NCBI GenBank assembly: GCA_963971535.1
Contig: OZ020592.1
Coordinates: 120,687,821-120,751,820 of the forward strand
Source: Notolepis coatsorum
Lineage: Eukaryota > Chordata > Actinopteri > Aulopiformes > Paralepididae
Reading direction: 5' to 3'
DNA: 64,000 nucleotides
The notes beneath the pieces were generated by a model. That model made no database searches, was not told the DNA's origin, and worked only from the letters and a program-made list of their open reading frames with translations. The position numbers and the translations under genes were made by a program. Below, piece by piece: positions 1 through 12,322 of the stretch (within the stretch, counting starts at the first letter, position 1; each line of letters starts with the position of its first letter).

Positions 1-300
1 TACACACCCTCAAGACCCCATACGCTCTGCATCTTCTAACTACACACCCTCAAGACCCCTATGCTCTACATCTTCTAACTACACACCCTCAAGACCCCTA
101 CGCTCTGCATCTTCTAACTACACACCCTCAAGACCTCTATGCTCTGCATCTTCTAACTACACACCCTCAAGACCCCTACGCTCTGCATCTTCTAACTACA
201 CACCCTCAAGACCCCTACACTCTGCATCTTCTAACTACACACCCTCAAGACCCCATACGCTCTGCATCTTCTAACTACACACCCCCACGACCCCTAGGAT
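1..300. repeat. 39-40 bp minisatellite derived from an L2-type LINE
   Basis: About seven tandem units of 39-40 bp, each ending in CTCTGCATCTTCTAAC or a close variant. The last unit runs without a break into the LINE fragment that follows. The unit core (ACGCTCTGCATCTTCT) is also present in the related LINE fragment at about 1660-1690, on the other strand. The array therefore appears to have been amplified from LINE coding sequence. It begins at the window edge, so its full length is unknown. Confidence 0.9.
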
Positions 301-705
301 CTGCATCTTCTGGCCGCCTCAGACCCACTCCTATCCGAGCTCCTGGGTGGTCATCAAAGAGGAGCAGGCATATTCGCAGTCCTCACTCCACAATGGTGGA
401 ACGAACTTCCCACCACAGTCAGAACAGCTGAAACCCGCCCAATGTCCTGCGTTCCACTAAAAACACACTTCTTCAATCATTATCTGAAATGATTACGGTC
501 TTTTACTACTATGTACTGATGTTACTATACTTATACTACTACCTATAATGCTAATATGTTTATGCACTCAGAGTGTAACACTCGAGCTCGATACTTTTGA
601 CGAACAATGTCACTGACCGCCATAGATGTGCCCTTCCTGCTGACTTGTTCACAATCTGTAAGTCGCTTTGGATAAAAGCGTCATCTAAATGTAAAAAATT
701 TAAAA
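301..705 (+). mobile_element. L2-type LINE, 3' end fragment
   Basis: The translation matches the C-terminal tail of CR1/L2-group reverse transcriptase proteins (the related copy at 1475-1717 reads WWNELPTPVR ... LKTHFFNHYL). It ends in the tail GTCGCTTTGGATAAAAGCGT followed by TAAATG-type sequence, which is characteristic of teleost L2 elements and the SINEs that share their tails. The fragment is strongly 5' truncated and has no intact frame. Confidence 0.75.
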
Positions 706-877
706 GCAATGCAGTAGCTGATAGGAAATCAACTTTGGCCCAAGCTGTTATCTAGCTACGCAATTCCACTGAACAGTGAATGCTGTAAAAACAACAGCAA
801 GTTGATCTTTGCTTCGCTCAGGCAGCGCCTCGTACGGTCTCTCCTTTAGCAGAGAGAGAGAGCAGGTTGGCTGGAGA

Positions 878-1849
878 CAGTGTTGTAGGACTCGAGTCCT
901 GGACTGATTCCCAGAACTTGTGACTGGACTTGGACTTGAGCACCGATGACTTGGACTCGAGCATTGACTGCATTCGGACTCGGAAGAGGTGCAGACGAGG
1001 ACTCTGATTTGTTAATTGATAAATACTGTTTTTATTTTTTTTTTGCCATAAGATATTGTTGGCAAATTTTTGCTTGGCTATTGTGTCACAAAGTTAATAA
1101 ACTCTTTGAAATGGTGACCGACTGACCGCTCATTTATGTTTAACGTAGACCTTGTTTTATTTGTACGTCAGCTCAGACTCAACCTTGAGGACTCGGACTA
1201 GGGTAATGGGTACGCGACTCTGGCTCTTCTTTGGTGGCTCGGACTTGGACTCGAGACTCGACTCAGACTTGAGATTAACATTTACCATTTAGTCATTTAG
1301 CTGATGCTTTTATCCAAAGCGACTTACATGTTCTGTACGACAAGTCATCAGGAAGGGCACAACTCTATCAGCTGAGTAACAATGTTCATCAAAGTGTTGA
1401 GTGCTACAGTGTAGGTTAGTTTATTAGTGTGCATGACAGTAAGGTTAGTTAGGGTTAGATACTTTTTTTTATAATTATTTTTTAAATTTCAGATAATGGT
1501 TGAAGAAGTGTGTCTTTAGACGACGGCGAAAGATTGGACGGGTTTCGGCTGTCCTAACTGGGGTGGGTAGTTCATTCCACCATTGTGGGGCAAGGACTGA
1601 GAATAGGCAGGTTCTCCTTGATGACCCTCCCGGAGCTTGGATAGGAGTAGGTCTGAGGCGGCCAGAAGATGCAGAGCGTAGGTACAACTCTATCAGCTGA
1701 GTAACAATGTTCATCAAAGTGTTGAGTGCTACAGTGTAGGTTAGTTTATTAGGACAAGTGCACGACAGTAACGTTAGTTAGGGTTCGATTTAAATTTTTT
1801 TTTCTTTTTTAAATTATGTAGTCGATTTAGTGACTCGACTACAACACTG
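878..1849. mobile_element. hAT-type non-autonomous DNA transposon
   Basis: Terminal inverted repeats begin CAGTGTTGTAG on both sides. The element is flanked by 8-bp target duplications, GCTGGAGA (870-877) and GCTTGAGA (1850-1857), 7 of 8 identical. The start and the 8-bp duplication fit the hAT superfamily. The interior is rich in GGACTCGA-like motifs near the left end and contains a nested L2 LINE fragment. No transposase frame is visible. Confidence 0.8.
1276..1795 (-). mobile_element. L2-type LINE 3' fragment nested in hAT, with internal duplication
   Basis: Reverse-strand L2-type LINE tail. The CTTTTATCCAAAGCGACTTA tail is at the low-coordinate end, and an 80-codon remnant of the RT C-terminus lies at 1475-1717. 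A stretch of about 110 bp (1358-1470) starting ACAACTCTATCAGCTGAG is repeated at 1683-1790, which suggests a local duplication after insertion. It lies wholly within the hAT at 878-1849. Confidence 0.7.
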
Positions 1850-1857
1850 GCTTGAGA

Positions 1858-2437
1858 GATCATCATGCGTGTCTCGCTGCCGCTGGGGAGATATGACAGA
1901 GCCCTCTCTCTCTGCCTGCCCGTAGCTGCAGTACCCTCTTACCGTGTTTATTGTGTGATCAAATGTATTTTTTTTATGACCGTACTGCTGCAGTGAGGGG
2001 GGGGGGGGGAACTGCGAGGAATTCCGTCTGTAAAAACGGTAATTGCAGTTCTCGCTTGCCAAGCCTCCTCCCACGCCGGCAGCAGCTAAATGGAGGGATT
2101 GTGACAAGCGTACGGCTCTCTCTCGTATAGGAGACCATTTAATATAGGTTGCCGCACACACACACACACGCAGCGCAGGGTCGAGGCTCGTCAGACTGTC
2201 GCTTCGTAAACACTTGTGAAAAGTGAGATGGTGAAAGTTGTGTTCCTGTTTGTGCGCTGGCTGCCGGCACGCTGACGGAGAGGGTCAACAAGGCGGGGGT
2301 TTGACACTCGAGTCTCAGTTTGTGTCGAGCACACAGACGCTGACGGACCTGGCTTCTTCACGGCGTGCTGTCAGAGCAGACACAGCGCGGCCTATATACT
2401 GTAGGTTATCCAGCGATGGCTTGGGTATGGCACTTCG
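1858..2437. other. Unassigned stretch
   Basis: No gene or recognised repeat. It contains a G-run near 2000, a short CA run near 2155-2170 and a TATA-like CCTATATACTG near 2390. Short frames are present but resemble nothing I recognise. Confidence 0.4.
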
Positions 2438-2528
2438 AGATTAAAAGATTAAACTCAACTTGAAGTCTTTTTTCGTAGCACACATTGCTACGTAGTCATG
2501 CAGCGAACACACACATGCCATGGGCGAC

Positions 2529-5191
2529 TAAGGCTGTCCCCGAACCCTGTTTTTAGGGTTCGAACGTTCGCCAGGGTTTATCGAACGAAAGTTCGAACGT
2601 TCGTTTAAAAAAAAAAAAAGTTTAATACATTTCTTTTTATTAAATGTTTTAAAAAAAATTATAATACAATTTTTTTTATTGTATTATTATAGATCCTACG
2701 GAGGGCGGCATTGCATAGTCTATTGGTGAAAAACATGTTGTTTACAGTGGTGGCTGTTCATGTAAACATGTAATTAAACAAAGCACTCAGAAGAAAATAA
2801 ACAAGCTACTGCATCAAAGTTACTACTTATGATAAACAATAGCCCTTGCACACCGCAGTCACGTAAGGGGCTAGATAAACAAAGGCATTCGTTTTGTGGC
2901 ATTAACGTTATATAGTTAGTGTTACATGTTCAATAACATCAGCATATTATTTACCCGAACATAGCAAGTAGCTGGCATTACTTGTCCTTCCGTTGCTCAG
3001 CCCTGAGTTGTACCCATTCTGCAGTCTGTTAATAAAGTTTTCAATCAGACACATGTATAGAAAGGCTTTGTTTTATTATAACATTCGTTGCAGTAAAATC
3101 ATTATGCCTCATTTGGTCATCCTCATCTACGTTCTCGGCGGGGAGCTAACGTCATAGCTGTCAACCCTACCGTTCACGGTTCACGGAATTGGCACGTATT
3201 TTGTACTTATTAATTTTTACAAAATGGCTGCAATTCCCCTCCGTGACGATAGGTGGCAGCAGTGTAGATTAGAACGTTATCACAGGAAGTCAGACCGTTG
3301 CGACCCGAAGAAGAATAAGAACAGCGACCCGTAAGCTCAGAGCTCAGGGGAGAGACTGATGCACCGATGGTGTCAAATCAACTTAGCCAGTGTCTCTTGA
3401 TTGCCCACTCTGTGGCTTTTGTCTCTGGAACAAACGGTTTGCAAATCTTCTGTGGATAAAACAATACAAAGTTACTGTATGTGATGCAGGAATGTGTAAA
3501 TGTGTTGGTGAACAGCCGTTTGCTCTGCGCCTCCCCTGTCGTCCCCTAAGGTTCACGCGTCCCCTCCTCCCATTCCTCCACGGAGAGCATGCCTTCACTG
3601 ACGCTCAATTTCCTGAATGCGATTTATAAATATAAATTGATCCGTTTTAAAAGTTGTCGTGAATTGTCATGGTATGACAAATACAGTTACTGGTAACTCG
3701 CAAGCATTGCAGAGATATTGAGGAAAAACACAAAATCGCATTGGCTTTTTTTCTATCTCACTTTTCTCTGTAGACACACACACTGTTCCAAAAATGATAT
3801 TCCCACTGCTAAATTAATGACCATAGGTATTTTTTATAGCTTTAACGAGTTGTAGTATTAATATGTAGCCTACAGTGATGAAGGTATAAAGACACTATGG
3901 TAATACATTGATTGATTGCTAAATTTAACAGATTGCAGAATGGGTACAATACAGTATTGCGCAATACACAATTGTTATGGGGATGCAGACCAGAGAAGGA
4001 CTTCCCCCATTTTCAATTCATAACATTTACAGTCAAATCAAATACATTTACAGATTACAACCTTTATTTAATGGTTAATATTTTGATAAAATGTAATTTA
4101 CTGTATTTTTATAGCATTTACACTTTATAATATTTTATTTTCAGCTTTTATATTTTCACAAACACACATCAAGACAAATCACAAACACAAAGAAAAAAAG
4201 AAAGAAAAAAGAACACAAACAGTATGTTGCCAGACACTGTCACATCAATGAACAAACATACACCATGTCATATGCTATACACTAAGGACGCAAGGGGCTG
4301 ATTCTCTGACATATATACACACATTACATATATATATATATAATATATACACCAGCGCCGCCAATAGATAAAAAAAAATTAACTAATCAATCTCACAATT
4401 TTCTGTAATCAATCTAGATTAATCTAGATTAAAAACAGCATTTTTCTACATACAACCGAAGCTTGTAACAGATATTACTTGAGTAAAATCATGGAATTAA
4501 TGTAAAATCAACACAAAGAAAGTATATTTAGATTCAAAGACTATTTTAATAGCTTTCTTTGAATACAGTTTCTCTCCTGTGAAATACAAATGTTCAACAA
4601 AACCATCATTTACATAGCATTTACACTTAAAGTAGGAAAAGTTTACCCTACAACGAATGGCTGGGTACATACAGGTTTTGACCAGCAGATGGCAGCGACG
4701 AGGCAGCTCCATTGGGAGGGGGCGGGCCGGGTGGGAGGGGGCGGGCCGAGGGAAGGGGCGGGGCTAAAATGTACACGTTTTGTCTCCTGCCAATGTTGAC
4801 AGCTATGGCTAACGTATTAGCTACGGTAAGTCTGTTGTGCTTCTCGCAAGCAGATCAATGGCGGCATTGCCGGAAGTAAAAAACGAATAAACGCTTGCCG
4901 ATTGGTGGTAACAGCAGAGGCGGGTGCAAGCGGTGTGACGTAATTGGCAGAATCGCCTGTCAATCAAAATTGTTCTATTGCATTGGTTGAGAGCTCTGGT
5001 TGAGACAATAGTATCCAGCTACAGCCCGGCAGACCATACTGGTTGAGCCGAGCGCCGCAGGGGATGGGCCTCTTCACATCGCCTCAACCCCGCTCGCCTC
5101 CTTTTTTTTTTCACTGAACGTTCGAACCCATTAATTAAAGTCCGAATGTCAGCGTAACGAACGAACGTTCGAACGTTCGGGCTCAGCCTTA
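2529..5191. mobile_element. hAT-type DNA transposon, 2.66 kb
   Basis: Terminal inverted repeats TAAGGCTG(T/A)(C/G)CCCGAAC are flanked by a perfect 8-bp duplication TGGGCGAC (2521-2528 and 5192-5199). Further GAACGTTCGAACG-rich subterminal sequence lies at both ends. I see no intact transposase. The interior holds fragments of other repeats: LINE tails near 3010-3055 and 3905-4100, and A-rich sequence near 4180-4220 that may be a reversed LINE 3' end. GC-rich sequence at 4700-4860 ends in a donor-like GGTAAGT. Confidence 0.85.
3905..4100 (-). mobile_element. LINE 3' tail fragment, family of 27737-29511
   Basis: Reverse complement of the tail that follows the RT at 28007-29056, including CAGATTGCAGAATGGGTACA and GGGGATGCAGACCAGAGAA. 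Other copies of the tail lie near 3010-3055 (+), 10040-10165 (+), 17165-17232 (+), 18190-18290 (+), 20730-20860 (-) and 50000-50145 (-). The family is abundant here. Confidence 0.6.
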
Positions 5192-5340
5192 TGGGCGACA
5201 CATAGGAAACACACACACATACATTATTTTCTTATTTTTTTCACTCCCCCACCTGAGTACCTGGCAACCTGGTCTCCAAGCGGGAATCGAACCGAGGACC
5301 TTCTTGCTGCGACAGTGTTAACCACTACACCACTGTGCCA

Positions 5341-5945
5341 CCCATAGTGCTTCCATAGTTAGACTTCCATAGTGCTTCCATAGTTAGACTTCCATAGTGC
5401 TTCCATAGTTAGACTTCCATAGTACTTTCATAGTTAGCCTTCCATAGTTAGGCTTCCATAGTTAGACTTCCATAGTGCTTCCATCGTTAGTCTTCCATAG
5501 TTAGTCTTCCATAGTTATACTGCCATAGTGCTTCCATAGTTAGACTTCCATAGTGCTTCCATAGTTAGACTTCCATAGTGCTTCCATAGTTAGACTTCCA
5601 TAGTTAGACTTTCATAGTGCTTCCATAGTTAGACTTCCATAGTACTTTCATAGTTAGACTTCCATAGTTATACTTCCATAGTGCTTCCATAGTTAGACTT
5701 CCATAGTGCTTCCATAGTGCTTCCATAGTTAGACTTACATAGTGCTTCCATAGTTGGACGTCCGTAGTGCTTCCATAGTTGGACTTCCATAGTGCTTCCA
5801 TAGTTAGACTTCCATAGTTATACTTCCATATTGCTTCCATAGTGCTTCCATAGTTAGACTTCCATAGTGCTTCCATAGTTAGACTTCCATAGTTATACTT
5901 TCATAGTGCTTCCATAGTTAGTCTTCGATAGTTCTATTTCATTAT
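5341..5945. repeat. CCATAGTTAGACTT minisatellite, block 1
   Basis: Tandem array built from two alternating submotifs, TTCCATAGTGC and TTCCATAGTTAGAC, with point variants. The same array recurs at 12817-13987. The two blocks bracket the DIRS-derived segment at 5946-12816. Frames across it are repeat artefacts. Confidence 0.95.
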
Positions 5946-7278
5946 GGCTGCCGCTCAGCATCAGTTGCATATATCTCGCTTCAGTGGATATACACTGAAT
6001 ACATTTCAAAATGTACCTTTACATACCAACATCCGTCTGACCACACCCCCATCTGCTGCCTACATAAGCAGGGGTGGGGCCACACACTCATCTCCTTCTC
6101 AAATTTCATCCACAAGGAAGTGCCTGTTATATACCCACTTGACGTGGAGAAAATATTTAGTCTGAGGAAAGGAAAACAGAAGAACACGGAGATACGTTGA
6201 CATTATATTTTTATTTTCTCTCTCACTATTTCGAGAAAATACGGCGATATTGTCTTCGTCACTGGAGTGTCTGGAAGATGATGATCATTCTGTGTGACCT
6301 CCACCGGCTTTTCGTATTAGGGGCTCGCGCCGCTGACATGCTCCCCAACTGCAGTCCTCCTTGCTGCGGCTGGATGGGTTTGGCCCTCCGGCCATGCAGC
6401 TGGACTGTGGGAAGCACCGACTGTTGTGAGGAAACAGTGGCTTCCAGGGTGGGGTAAGTACTGTTTTGCTTGCGAGCTCTGGTTGTCTGTTGATGCTGTG
6501 GGGGTTAGCTGACAATTTTACGAACGGCGGCCCCAGATTGGGGTCCTCTGCTCGGCTTCTTTTTTTTAAAACTTCATTTCTTAGCGTTTATCGCTTTTTC
6601 TGGTCAAGCATGACCGACAGAAACAGGTTGAATGGGATATAGATCAGGGGAAGACACTCTGAGAAAATACGGCGAGTCCGGGAGTCGAACTCGTGTACCC
6701 CAGATCCGTGACGCGCATGGTTGTCCCCGACGCCGAAATAGCGCCGAGATACGCGGTGAGCTACTGGAGCTCCCCGTCTCTGCTCGGCTTCTTAAGCGGC
6801 GGACGGAGGATCTTGGTCTGAAGCCCATGATGGTCAACTAGTGGGCCGCGACAGAGGCCTGGTTAAAACCCGGGATTCTCTGGACAAGCGGATGCTTCTG
6901 TCCCGTGCAGGCCCCATCTTTCACTTGAGTGGAAGTACACCCTAAACGAGGAAATGTGGGCATGGATTTTCGTTATCGGAAGATCCATGTTCAAGTCGGC
7001 TGCAGCCCAGATGGGATTTGTGCCGGCTCCGCCGTATGTCTGGTAAAATCACAGTTGAAAACTGTGTTTGAAATTTCATTTTCCTCTTCTCTCTTAAGGA
7101 TGAGGAGGGTTTCAGACGGCGGCCTGTCTGAAGTGTGGCTTGTTATGTCGTTGTGTACAGTTCAGGTGATAGCTGCTTAGCTTGCGTGCTAGTTGTGGCC
7201 TACCTGTTAGCCAGTCAGCTGTTAGCTGCGGCGCTAGCCCGTTGTGTCACTAGGCTAGGAAACGTTAGCTTGTTGCTA

Positions 7279-7694
7279 CAGTAGAAGCCCTCGAGAATCA
7301 CGTCCCCACTGCCACTCATCTACCACTCAAATGTCACTTTAGAACTCACTCAGGTGTTAATTTTCGGGGGCTGGTACTTAATTTAAGTGCTTCCCCAGGG
7401 AGGGGGTCGGGGGCTACTGCCCTCAGACCCCCAAGATAATTTTTATATGGGCAGTCTGACTTGGCGTACTGACCATATATTAGTGTTGCAATGCATGATA
7501 AATAAACAGTGAAAAAATCTAAGAAATCGGATGGGGCTGGGACATTTGGGACGAATAAAAATGTAAGATGAAAATCTCCCCAGCCGTGGAGGTGTGAAAT
7601 CTGGCCCGGTCGAGAACAATAGGAGTCACAAAATCAGAGTGGTGAAGTAGTGGCAGAGTAGCAGTAAATGCCTGACTTCTAAGGGCTTCTACTG
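7279..7694. mobile_element. Tc1/mariner-like MITE
   Basis: Inverted termini CAGTAGAAGCCCT face each other and are flanked by TA on both sides (7277-7278 and 7695-7696), as expected for Tc1/mariner target duplication. At 416 bp it is too short for a transposase. The corresponding part of copy B (near 26330-26540) lacks it, so it inserted into copy A after the two diverged. Confidence 0.65.
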
Positions 7695-9319
7695 TATCAG
7701 TCGAGAGCGGCTGTTAGCTTAATGCTACACTGTTGAACGTTGCTATGACTATAACATGCCTTAAACACTCTGACTACAACGTCATCTTTGACAGAAGATG
7801 TTAGTCGAACCTACACCGGGAGCCCTGCCAGCGAGGACTGCGTCAACATGGAGAAATGTAGCGGCTGGGTGGCGCAGCGACGTTACCCTCGTCGCCAAAA
7901 CAGGAGATGCCGTGTTCGACTTTGGTGTCCCGTTAACCAGATTGCAGTTCTCTCGGCCTGCGCTCAGGGTAGGAGTCCCGACCGGACTTTAAACACTTCT
8001 TCTTTCCTTCCCTTCTAAATGTTTTGTAATAACGATGTTTTCCAAAACGTGTGTTGCTGGAATACATTGAGGATACGACGCGTGTTGTTTGTGAATTGTC
8101 TTGTCACTCGTATAGCTTCTCTCTCCATAGCAATCGGTGTTGTTGTTTACATGTGTAAAAATGATCTGGTTAGTTGTGACGAGAACATGTGTGTTCATGT
8201 AACGTTTGTAACGTGGGTGAACTCACAACTAAGGGGGTTAATTAACCTGTGAAGCTATGCTTAGTGACATGTGATTGAGGAATGAATTCTTTCTCAGCCT
8301 GTGATGACAATGAACAGTGTGTTCACATATTAACAGGGTTACCTGTTCAACTTGGTCGTATCAAGGGTAAGGTAGGAGAGGTGATCCCCCCGGTTTCCCT
8401 GGGGCTTCCCCCCCTCCTCTCAGACATGTTGGTTACAATATATTGTGTCACTGTGTTTGTGGGGATACGATGTAACCCTCAGCTTATTTGCTGGGGTTGT
8501 GCTTTCCGCTTGAGAAACAATTTTTTCCTAAAGAAAAGATTGTTTGGTCACTTATCATGTGTGCTTAGCAAGGCCTGTGGCCAATACATAATTGAGGATT
8601 CTGTCTTCTCTCGTTATGAAAAACGGCGTTCCTCTGTAGTAGGAGTGTACTGTGCCATTTTTTGTTGTGATGAAGGGTTGTGTGTGTCTTGTGATCTACA
8701 ACTGGGTTAGGTTTGGCCCACAGAAGCACATGTGTAAGTCTGGTACCGGGGCTCTTAAAGGGGCCCTCTCTGTTCTGTGTTTTTTCCTTGGTAAAACTCA
8801 GGTAGCAGGATTAGTACATGAGCTATGTGAGGCTGTTGGATGCCTCATGTAGCATGCTATGACTGTGTCATGCTCTATTTGTCATTACATCGTATCATGG
8901 GTGAGGGGTCGTAAAGGGGTGAACTGGTAAACCTTTCCTCCCCTTTTCTGATTGGTCAGGGGTTAAAACCACCTGTCTTTCAGGGTTCCTGTCACGTTGC
9001 TGTTCGGCATGTTACAGGGTAAGGGGGGGGGGGGGGAGTTTTCTTGTCCCACGCCCTGAAAGATTGGGCGTGTGCACAGTGGAAATTCCCCCGCCATAGA
9101 GTACGTCACTGAGCGCGTCTCTATTGGTAGGACTTCCGTGGGTTGTTCAGGTCCATGTTATGGATCTGTTTCAGGGAGTTGTCAGAGCTCCTCCTCACGA
9201 AGCTCCTCCTCGGGGAGAAGTGCCTTCTGTGAGTTCGGACTCTCCTTCCCTGTGAGGGAGCCTCCTCAGAGTTTCAGAGCCTCCTCCTCAGATTGTCAAG
9301 GTGAGTAGAACTTCAAAAT

Positions 9320-11390
9320 GTTCGACTTGCATCAAGGAACCCGGACAATCAACAAATCAATCTTAACTATATTCACAGGACATACTTGACTCCTATAAGA
9401 CTGAACAGAATGGGTCTTAAACAAGACTCCAAATGCTCCTTATGTACAAATGGCGACGAGGGGACATTTATGCACATGTACTGGGACTGCCCACCAGTTA
9501 AGATATTCTGGAAAGAAGTGACCCAGCAATTATCAAATCTCTTAACTCTGAATATACCTGTACACCCCTCTGTATTACTGCTGAATGATGTTTTTGAGTG
9601 TGCAGTACCTCCACAGCTAAAGAGATTGGTTTTATCTGGTATCACAATGGCTAAAAAGCTGATAGCATCACGACCAGGGGAGGAAACTAACTTTTTGGCT
9701 TACCAGCCAACTGGCGAGTATCTGATTTTTTTTACCAGACAAACAGATTTTTTACCAGACAAAAGAAATCGCTAATTGTGATAATTACTTCTTTGTATGT
9801 CTTCGTCTAAATAGATTTTCAATCATAGTAAAATAATCACACCGTGTCTCTACTCTTTAAAATATGTATTAGCATAAAACATTAATCTCTACTCTTCACA
9901 ATATTAGCATAAAACATATTAACATGAAAGAGGTATCTATTCTGGACTGGGTTGGGCTGAACTGGGCAGTGAAAGATGCTGGGTTGGACTGGGTTGGGCA
10001 GTGAAAGAAAAAAACCGAAGTATGTTGTGAAGTGTATAGATAGATGTGAAATATATAGATGTAGCAGTAGTCTATCTGTATGTCATATGTTAGGATGAAT
10101 TGAAAATGCCGTACTGTATTGTACCCATTCTGCAATCTGTTAATAAAGTTTTCAATCAATCAAGTTAACTTTGAACCTCGGTTGTCAAGCCTCGTCAATG
10201 TTGTGTATGCATCTGGGTAGGCACACTGTGCCTTTAAGACAGCACGGTGGTCTTACGACAGTACCGTCAAGTGTTGTGGTAACGTCAGTTGGGTTGGTGT
10301 GCTGTTGTACACAGTGCACTGGTTGAGCTTAGCTAGCCCCTTTCGTGACTGCGATGTGCAAGCCAGGGGCTTTTGAGCATGAAATAAAATGTCTAACCTT
10401 ACGTCGTAGTCCGGTGCTTTTTTGGAAACATTATAGTCATAACAGATACACCTAGCTGGCTGCTTTGAGCACACGGGGCTAACGTTAGCTAGCAAGCAGC
10501 TATTGCTAAAACTAGAAGCTAACCACTGTATACATTTCCAGTAGACTAACATTACACCTCTGTGATTTAAATGTGTCCTTAGTAACTTATACTCGAGGGT
10601 TGTACTAGGGTTGGATGCAGTTCCCCGTTGGTCAGTCTGTCTGTTTTCCATCTTCTGCTGTGTTTAACGTTATCCGTTTGAGAGTGCTCCTGATGGCTAG
10701 CCTAGTAACGCAGGACCTTTATCATTATATGTCCGCGGGTTGGCCAGTACTGCGCAAACTTTTATTAAACATTATATGTCCGCGGGTGGTCTTGTGCAGT
10801 GCTCTCGTGGCACTGTCAACTAAAGCGAGCACTCAGAAGACGCGCACCGTTTGCCAGTGCAGTGATTGCAGAATGTTTTTTTTTTGTATACTCGCCAGAC
10901 TGGCGAGTGGTCTTCATGAATCACTCGCCAAACGTAAAAAATACTCTCATTTGGCGAGTAAAGTGGCCTAATTTCCTCCCCTGATCACGACGGTTCCAAC
11001 CGAAAAAAAATTGCCGGAAGGTCTCGATGTGATTTATCAAGACATATCTACAGCAAGAATTTTGGGTCTCAATGAATCCAAAATGACAATGTGGTTAGAA
11101 GTGGTGGAGAGAATAAAAGCTAGCATATAATGGTAGTGTCTGGTTAGGAGCGAGTGATAATGGATGGATTATCCAATGGGGGGTCCGGGAGGGGGGGGTA
11201 CGAGCTAGAGCATATGTGTGTAGGGTATTAGATAGCAGGTATTAGGTGTATATCCTGTATAAGACATTTAACTAAATGGTGACTTCATTGGATGTGCACT
11301 GTTAATTAATGCTTGTATATCTTATCTTGTGTCGTCATGTTTGTTTATGTGTTTGTTTAAAAAAGAATAAAAAAATAAAATACAAAAAAA
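9320..11390 (+). mobile_element. L1-Tx1-type LINE 3' fragment, interrupted by hAT
   Basis: Two pieces, 9320-9674 and 10992-11390, together match the end of the LINE at 15304-16590, including NRMGLKQDSKC, a Cys-rich motif CSLCTNGDEGTFMHMYWDC, the ESKMTMWLEVVERIKAS terminus, 3' UTR and A-rich tail. The hAT at 9675-10983 separates them. Copy B lacks the LINE at the matching site (about 25270), which gives the empty site. Confidence 0.85.
9675..10983. mobile_element. hAT-type DNA transposon within LINE
   Basis: Termini CAGGGGAGGAAA face each other. The perfect 8-bp duplication ATCACGAC is at 9667-9674 and 10984-10991. Removing the element makes the flanking LINE continuous with its relative at 15304-16590. 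The interior includes a LINE 3' tail (10040-10165) and repeated ACTCGCCA-like subterminal motifs. No transposase frame is seen. Confidence 0.9.
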
Positions 11391-12322
11391 AGGAGTTCTG
11401 CTCTATTGTATGTGTATTCGATTCAATTCGATTATTGAGTGTGTATTGGTTCAGTGCCTCCTCCTCGGAGAGCCCTAACCCAAGTGTTACATAGCTCAAT
11501 GTTGCAATATTTCTTTTCAATCTATACAGCTCGCGTAGGAAGTCTCTCTGGGGATTCCCGTCTCCTCCCTGTGGAGAGGGTGGTGGGATGTAAAAATGAA
11601 AATAATTTTTACCCTCAGCAGCGTCATGTGGGATTCATGTCAGTCTGTGTTTCTTTCTTTTTTAAATAAAAAGAGGAAAGAACATGAAGCACGACGGCTC
11701 CTTGTCGTTTTCCCAGGCGACTTGGAGGAACAATGTCTGGTGTCTTGTTAGACTATCCATTGATGTGTTTGGGTCTCGACGCGTATGTAAGTGCTGGCTC
11801 TGGGTGTTTCTGATGGGAATCACGCATGAGGCTGGTGCGTCTTGGTTGCTTGTGATTAAAACAGCGTTTTTATAGGGCAACTGGGATGGAGTTTTGTCTC
11901 TTCCGAGCGCCAGTTTACTAGGTTTGTCTCGACGAATTCTCGTTCATATCTGGGGGATGTTAACGGAATAGATCAGAACATAGGTAGAGGGGTCTCACGC
12001 CCTTGGGGTGGGCCACTGAGCGCGGTACTAATGGGACCGTCTGGGTGGCGCCCTCTTTTCATGTTTTAGATCGACACGCATACCTACCCCCTCTCCTGGA
12101 GTGGGCATGTCGGCATGGTTAGGGCACGGGACTGGTTCTGGTCGCGCTGGTCCAGGTCAGTTAACCCGTTGTCCGCCGGGGACGCAGATCTGCTGTTCTG
12201 GTACCCTGAGGGACTTGTGCTTTTTTCGTGGGTAAAAATGCCGGGTCGGCCCGGGTGTCACAGGGTTAGGCGTTATGGAGACCCTTTGTTGGGTACATGT
12301 TGTACTCTGCACTATCGTAATG

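Larger units (their letters stand above)
2438..5342 (-). mobile_element. tRNA-headed SINE, split by a hAT
   Basis: Read on the minus strand, the SINE starts at about 5342 with a tRNA-like head: an A-box-like TGGTGTAGTGGTTAACACTG and a B-box GGTTCGATTCCC. It continues past GGTCTCCAAG (complement) through a CA-rich body to 5192, resumes at 2528, and ends near 2438 in an AAGACTTCAAG-like tail. The 2529-5191 hAT interrupts it. A second copy of the same SINE body is at 46735-46845. Confidence 0.65.

Noticed and set aside
2529..5191. Possible promoter or first exon near 4690-4860 (GC-rich, ending GGTAAGT)
   Set aside because: It lies inside a hAT element with clear ends and target duplication, and nothing links it to a gene in the window.
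6655..6790. tRNA-like sequence on the minus strand (GAGTTCGACTCCCGG resembles a T-arm)
   Set aside because: No matching acceptor stem, D-arm or anticodon arm could be built. At best it is a chance B-box or a degraded SINE head.
8282..8710. 142-codon + frame conserved in part with 25616-25798
   Set aside because: Similarity (NEQCVHILTG) is explained by copy A/B homology. Copy B is frame-disrupted and no family is recognised, so coding is unsupported.
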